Assembly: GCA_003695455.1 (NCBI GenBank)
Contig: RFJF01000817.1
Location: forward strand, 1 to 8,933
DNA: 8,933 bases
Direction: 5' to 3'
Source: Chloroflexota bacterium
Lineage (GTDB): Bacteria; Chloroflexota; Anaerolineae; 4572-78; J111
Below are positions 7,001-8,933 of this stretch, piece by piece. The number at the start of each line of letters is the position of its first letter. The stretch's first letter is position 1. The translations under genes were made by a program, and so were the position numbers. A model generated the notes under the pieces. It worked only from the letters and a program-made list of their open reading frames with translations, did no database searches and had not been told where the DNA came from.

Positions 7001-7243
7001 CCGTTGGGGGTCGTTGTCCAGCGCGTCAATGGTGTACCAGCAAATGGGCATATCTAACTGGTCCGCCGCATCAACCAGCAACGATGTTTTACCGTACCCG
7101 GCCGGCGCCGTAATGTTGATTAACCGGTAATCCAGTAAATCCTGCAACCGGTTTAAAAGATGTTCGCGAGTAATCAGGTGAGACCGGCGGCTGGGAACAA
7201 CGATTTTTGTTTTTGTAACGAACGAATCAAACGAAGCCGACAT
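4004..7243 (-). CDS. MalT-like STAND ATPase regulator with TPRs and C-terminal BTAD domain
   Basis: This 1079-residue cytoplasmic transcription regulator opens with the MalT-type stretch TKIVVPSRRSHLITREHLL. The nucleotide-binding STAND domain has Walker A APAGYGKTS (46-54, K52) and Walker B FIIVLDDFHLI (130-140, D135/D136). A helical winged region follows, then about 400 residues of tetratricopeptide-like repeats (about 365-790, e.g. ARSYLELGVANMATGRYSMA), the usual site of ligand or partner binding. The C-terminus holds an OmpR-like winged helix (about 839-935, with RVRELFFYLLAHPQG and LKRQFRNTIYRLRR) and a BTAD domain (about 937-1079). MalT itself ends in a LuxR HTH, and AfsR-type SARPs carry the DNA-binding part first; here it is last. 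The DNA target is probably direct repeats, such as those at 3878-3914. The signal sensed is unknown. GGGAGG lies only 2 nt before the ATG, unusually close, but no other start fits. The gene is divergent from the XRE gene. Confidence 0.93.
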   Translation of the reverse strand: MSASFDSFVTKTKIVVPSRRSHLITREHLLNRLQDLLDYRLINITAPAGYGKTSLLVDAADQLDMPICWYTIDALDNDPQRFIIHFLASLYQQFPALAQLSPASLESLADLSEMVTPVINAVYATVHEHFIIVLDDFHLINNQEVINFVDHFVRFADENCHVVIASRRLISLPSLVLFVGRSEVGGLGTPDLAFGPAEIQQLIEQNYNVTLSRDKAEELAEVTEGWVTGLLLSTQAFWRDVVDRMQLANVSGIDVYDYLAHQVLDQQPASVQDFLLRTALLEEFDANLCEQVFGPATYSDGQTWVSLTRLVLRNNLFVQPMDETGVTLRYHQLFQEFLQKRFKRDHPAEAQQILISLAEFYTREGEWEKAYYLYQRLENTPGAAELVEKAGLAMVHAGRFKTLGSWIDNFPPALLNKRPILVALRGYASAMLGDVKQGASLLGRAETEFRKNGDSAGLAQTLVWQAGVHFLLGNYEQSLACANEGLALTQLKGSASALQATALRVKGQSLLTARQTGPAIASLEQALEVYKTLADKANIARSYLELGVANMATGRYSMASRYYDLARDYFQTAGNSTRLADLLNNQGVLYHLIGNYPQAISAMESALSFAESRQYVRMQAYVLAGIGDIYADIEAFSAAENAYRQAHHTALQIDDGFLLLYLEVAHVNLACRQKDFEQAHTHLQYAGQMVQNNSSQYEKGLYFLAAGNLAFAEEQLPLAIQFLEQAEGHFKAIGQQVEQAQTCLILATVHFEAQNKSDAFECLSRALHLAEPLHSKHPLVVVGQNAEPLLKAAQRQRNNKHGVAQLLKQVQQFQLDIPTLRRNVQRQSHAVPLSSARLVVEALGPARVMLNDELISSGEWQSQKRVRELFFYLLAHPQGQTRDAIGLTFWPESSQNDLKRQFRNTIYRLRRATDKDFIVYDQDMDRYYFNREMDYQYDVEIFEAKLARARDAKNVETRITELKEAVKLYRGPYLLDFEQTWLLAERQRLSHLYVQANLTLARHYLNTKNYNATLNYAWDVLKEDPCQEIAHRLIMRAYAGMGDRASAVRQYKECERILREEVGVSVSAQTRQLYNEIIR

Positions 7244-7296
7244 AACCTCCCGACCTAACCCTGGCGCCCCCAGTAACGATTGCTGCCCCCCAAATA

Positions 7297-7325
7297 ATCA
7301 TAACACAAGTTGGGGTGTGCATCCA
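7297..7325 (-). promoter_or_regulatory. Candidate promoter of the BTAD regulator gene
   Basis: On the minus strand TGTTATGAT (7305-7297) is an extended -10 (TG, one base, then TATGAT, five of six). The -35 position 17 bp upstream has no clear consensus and falls inside the 20-bp dyad at 7311-7330, suggesting control by a bound protein. Start of transcription would be near 7290. Confidence 0.45.
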
Positions 7326-7330
7326 CCCCA
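7311..7330. promoter_or_regulatory. 20-bp dyad, candidate operator
   Basis: TGGGGTG (7311-7317) and CACCCCA (7324-7330) form a perfect 7-bp inverted repeat around TGCATC. It covers the -35 and upstream spacer of the minus-strand promoter. It lacks a T-tract and sits before, not after, a gene, so a protein-binding site is more likely than a terminator. The binder could be the regulator itself or the divergent XRE protein. Confidence 0.5.
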
Positions 7331-7419
7331 CAAAGAAAGTTTAACATTTCGTGCCCGATGCGGCAAAAAATCAGCAATTCATTAAGTTTAGCTTGTTATG
7401 TCTTAACACATTGTGATAG

Positions 7420-7448
7420 TTGCAATTTACAGCACCACAGTTTATAAT
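7420..7448 (+). promoter_or_regulatory. Promoter of the XRE-family gene
   Basis: TTGCAA (7420-7425) and a perfect TATAAT (7443-7448) are separated by exactly 17 bp. Transcription would begin near 7455, leaving a leader of about 84 nt before the ATG at 7539. The rest of the 7244-7538 interval holds the minus-strand promoter and dyad but no further gene that I can see. Confidence 0.7.
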
Positions 7449-7538
7449 TGGCTCACTTTCTATCAAAATTGCCACGATTCCGGATGCACACTTCATCCTC
7501 AAAATCAGCCCAAATCAAAAAAGGACAAGACATCCATT

Positions 7539-8108
7539 ATGAGCAATGAACTAGGACAGTGGATAGAGAAAGAACGCAAAAAGCGCGGCTGGAGCCAGCG
7601 CAAACTGGCCCAGGAAGCCGGCATCTCGCAGGCGCCCATTTCACGGATTATTAACAAAGTTGCTCATGAAAACGAGCAAATTTGTGGTGAAAAAGTGGCC
7701 CAGGCGCTTGCCCGGGCTTTTGGCGCCAACCCTGTTTACGTATTCCGTTTGGCGCGTATTTTAAAGCCCCCGTCAACCGGCAGAGATTTCTCAACCTGGC
7801 TGGCCGGTGAGCTTGAAGCCCGCAAAATGAGCCCCAAACAGCTCGGCAAAAAGGCCGGCCTTGAAGCCGAAGTGGTGGCCGACCTGACCTCGGGGGTGCC
7901 GCCCACGTTTGAGGTGGCCGAAAAGCTGGCCGCCGCGTTAGAGCTGGACCGGTTGTATGTTCAGCAACTGGCCGGCCTGCTTCCGCCCGGTGAAGAGGCG
8001 CTGAGCAACCTGGAAATTGACCTGCTGCACGATTACCGGGCGCTGAACAAAGGCGGCCGCCAGATTGTTCACGATGTCGTTAAATCGGTGCGGAAAAATT
8101 TTGGCTAA
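7539..8108 (+). CDS. XRE-family regulator with two HTH-like domains
   Basis: This is a 189-residue cytoplasmic DNA-binding protein. The first domain (about 5-70) is a classic XRE/HTH_3 fold: LGQWIEKERKKRGWSQRKLA, then QEAGISQAPISRIIN as recognition region, and VAQALARAFGANP. A second, weaker copy follows (about 84-145): FSTWLAGELEARKMSPKQLG, KKAGLEAEVVADLTSG, AEKLAAALELD. The C-terminus (about 158-189) has LLHDYRALNKGGRQIVHDVV, a short helical segment common behind XRE domains. The frame is open from a GTG at 7413, but the perfect -10 at 7443 lies downstream of it, so ATG 7539 is preferred. The AGGA at 7522-7525 is 13 nt from this ATG, rather far. The gene is divergent from the BTAD regulator, shares its control region and may act on it. 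It ends in a terminator shared with the SDR gene. Target genes are not deducible. Confidence 0.88.
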   Translation: MSNELGQWIEKERKKRGWSQRKLAQEAGISQAPISRIINKVAHENEQICGEKVAQALARAFGANPVYVFRLARILKPPSTGRDFSTWLAGELEARKMSPKQLGKKAGLEAEVVADLTSGVPPTFEVAEKLAAALELDRLYVQQLAGLLPPGEEALSNLEIDLLHDYRALNKGGRQIVHDVVKSVRKNFG

Positions 8109-8114
8109 TAAAAC

Positions 8115-8150
8115 AACAGACAGGTCGATAAGCTGGCCTGTCTGTTTTCT
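8115..8150 (+). terminator. Intrinsic terminator, probably bidirectional
   Basis: AACAGACAGG (8115-8124) and CCTGTCTGTT (8137-8146) form a perfect 10-bp stem with a 12-nt loop, followed on the plus strand by TTCTTTTG. On the minus strand the hairpin is followed by GTTTTATT. It lies between two convergent genes (stop codons at 8108 and 8166) and can serve both. Confidence 0.87.
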
Positions 8151-8165
8151 TTTGTCACCTGCGAT

Positions 8166-8915
8166 TTACCGGCTGCACAAACCCCCGGCAATTTCGCCGC
8201 CGTCAATTACAATGGGCTGGCCGTTGATGTACGGCGCCTCCTCCGAGGCTAAAAAGGCGAACAGCCCGGCCACTTCCTCCGGCGAGGCGTGCCGTTTGAG
8301 CGGAATTTTGGCGTTCAGTTCGGCCATCATTTCCGGGGTGTACTCTGCTTCCTGCATTGGGGTGAGTACGTAACCGGGGCACACAGCGTTAACCCGCACA
8401 GCGGGCGCCAGTTCAATGGCCATTGAGCGCGTCAGTTCGATGACGCCGGCTTTGGCGGCGTTGTAGTCGGCGTAAAACGGCTGGCCGACCATGCCGTTGG
8501 TTGAGCCCATGTTCACAATGGCGCCGCCGCCCCCGGCCACCATTCGGCGTGCGGCCTGCTGGGCCACGTAAAACACCCCGAACAAATCCACCCGCACCAC
8601 CTGCTCCCATTCAGCAGGGGTAATCTCCAAAAAATTGTGGCGGATGCTGATGCCCGCGTTGTTAATGAGAATATCCGGGCCGCCCAACGTTTCATCCAGT
8701 TGGGCAAATGCCCGCGCCACCGATTCGGAATCGGACACGTCCACCGTTACCGCTGCCGCCAGCGGCAGGTCCGCGGCCAGGCGTTGCAGGCCGTCCGCAT
8801 CCCGGTCAAACACCGCCACCCGCGAACCTTCCTCCAAAAATCGTTTGACGGTTGCCAGCCCAATGCCGCTGGCCCCGCCGGTAATCAGTACCCGTTTGTC
8901 TTTTAAGCCTTTCAT
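8166..8915 (-). CDS. Short-chain dehydrogenase/reductase (SDR, classical)
   Basis: This 249-residue NAD(P)-dependent oxidoreductase has the single-domain Rossmann fold. The cofactor motif is TGGASGIG (12-19), and D37 at the end of the second strand (VAVFDRD) favours NAD(H) over NADP(H). DV (59-60), NNAG (85-88), catalytic S138 (NMGSTN) and Y151/K155 (YNAAK) are all present, followed by RVNAVCPGYVLTPM (174-187) and the typical C-terminal GQPIVIDGG. The helix Asn of the classical tetrad is replaced by Asp (VDLFGVF, D110), a common variant. The substrate is unknown; the family covers sugar, polyol and hydroxy-acid dehydrogenases. The start is fixed by GAGGAG (8926-8921), 5 nt before the ATG. What lies upstream is outside the window. 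It converges on the XRE gene and need not be functionally linked to it. Confidence 0.92.
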   Translation of the reverse strand: MKGLKDKRVLITGGASGIGLATVKRFLEEGSRVAVFDRDADGLQRLAADLPLAAAVTVDVSDSESVARAFAQLDETLGGPDILINNAGISIRHNFLEITPAEWEQVVRVDLFGVFYVAQQAARRMVAGGGGAIVNMGSTNGMVGQPFYADYNAAKAGVIELTRSMAIELAPAVRVNAVCPGYVLTPMQEAEYTPEMMAELNAKIPLKRHASPEEVAGLFAFLASEEAPYINGQPIVIDGGEIAGGLCSR

Positions 8916-8933
8916 TTTTTCTCCTCGTAAAAT

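Noticed and set aside
7413..7538. N-terminal extension of the XRE gene from GTG 7413
   Set aside because: A consensus TATAAT at 7443 with TTGCAA 17 bp upstream places the transcript start after this GTG, and the extension is not XRE-like.

Overview
The window reads as a chromosomal segment of a Chloroflexota bacterium, probably Anaerolineae-like and possibly from a metagenome. This is inferred from gene content only: a MalT-like STAND regulator ending in a SARP-type BTAD domain, a DUF5317 membrane protein, and a small NHLP-clan (Os1348-like) protein. There are no rRNA, tRNA or CRISPR features. The palindrome GCCGGC is unusually frequent (about 22 copies counted by eye).

Layout. (1) 1-2138, minus strand: a YajO-like aldo/keto reductase followed by the N-terminal 339 residues of a GH2 beta-mannosidase that runs off the left edge. 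The gap between them consists almost entirely of two degenerate short tandem arrays, a 9-bp unit x5 and a 7-bp unit x4. The arrays supply the stop codon of the first gene and the only available start region of the second. (2) 2137-3054, minus strand: DUF5317 membrane protein, then the NHLP-like small protein, then a strong intrinsic terminator. (3) 3108-3572, minus strand: an IS630-type transposase remnant that keeps only the N-terminal HTH region. (4) 3673-3914, minus strand: an overlooked 45-residue peptide gene with an excellent ribosome binding site. Its likely promoter has an extended -10 but no -35 consensus, and overlaps three 12-bp direct repeats and a run of eight C. (5) 3940-7243, minus strand: a 1079-residue STAND/TPR/BTAD regulator with its own terminator. 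(6) 7244-7538: a divergent control region with a promoter on each strand and a 20-bp dyad. (7) 7539-8108, plus strand: a two-HTH XRE-family regulator with a terminator. (8) 8166-8915, minus strand: a short-chain dehydrogenase.

How the parts may work together. The most interesting unit is the central one. A large BTAD regulator with a TPR sensor domain lies directly upstream of a tiny signal-peptide-like ORF. The promoter of that ORF has the form expected of a SARP-type activator target: direct repeats in place of a -35 box. No terminator is visible between the peptide gene and DUF5317-NHLP, so one transcript from 3857 to about 2137 could carry all three small proteins. This is an inference from layout, not something the sequence proves. 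The beta-mannosidase/aldo-keto reductase pair and the SDR look like ordinary carbohydrate or redox metabolism genes.
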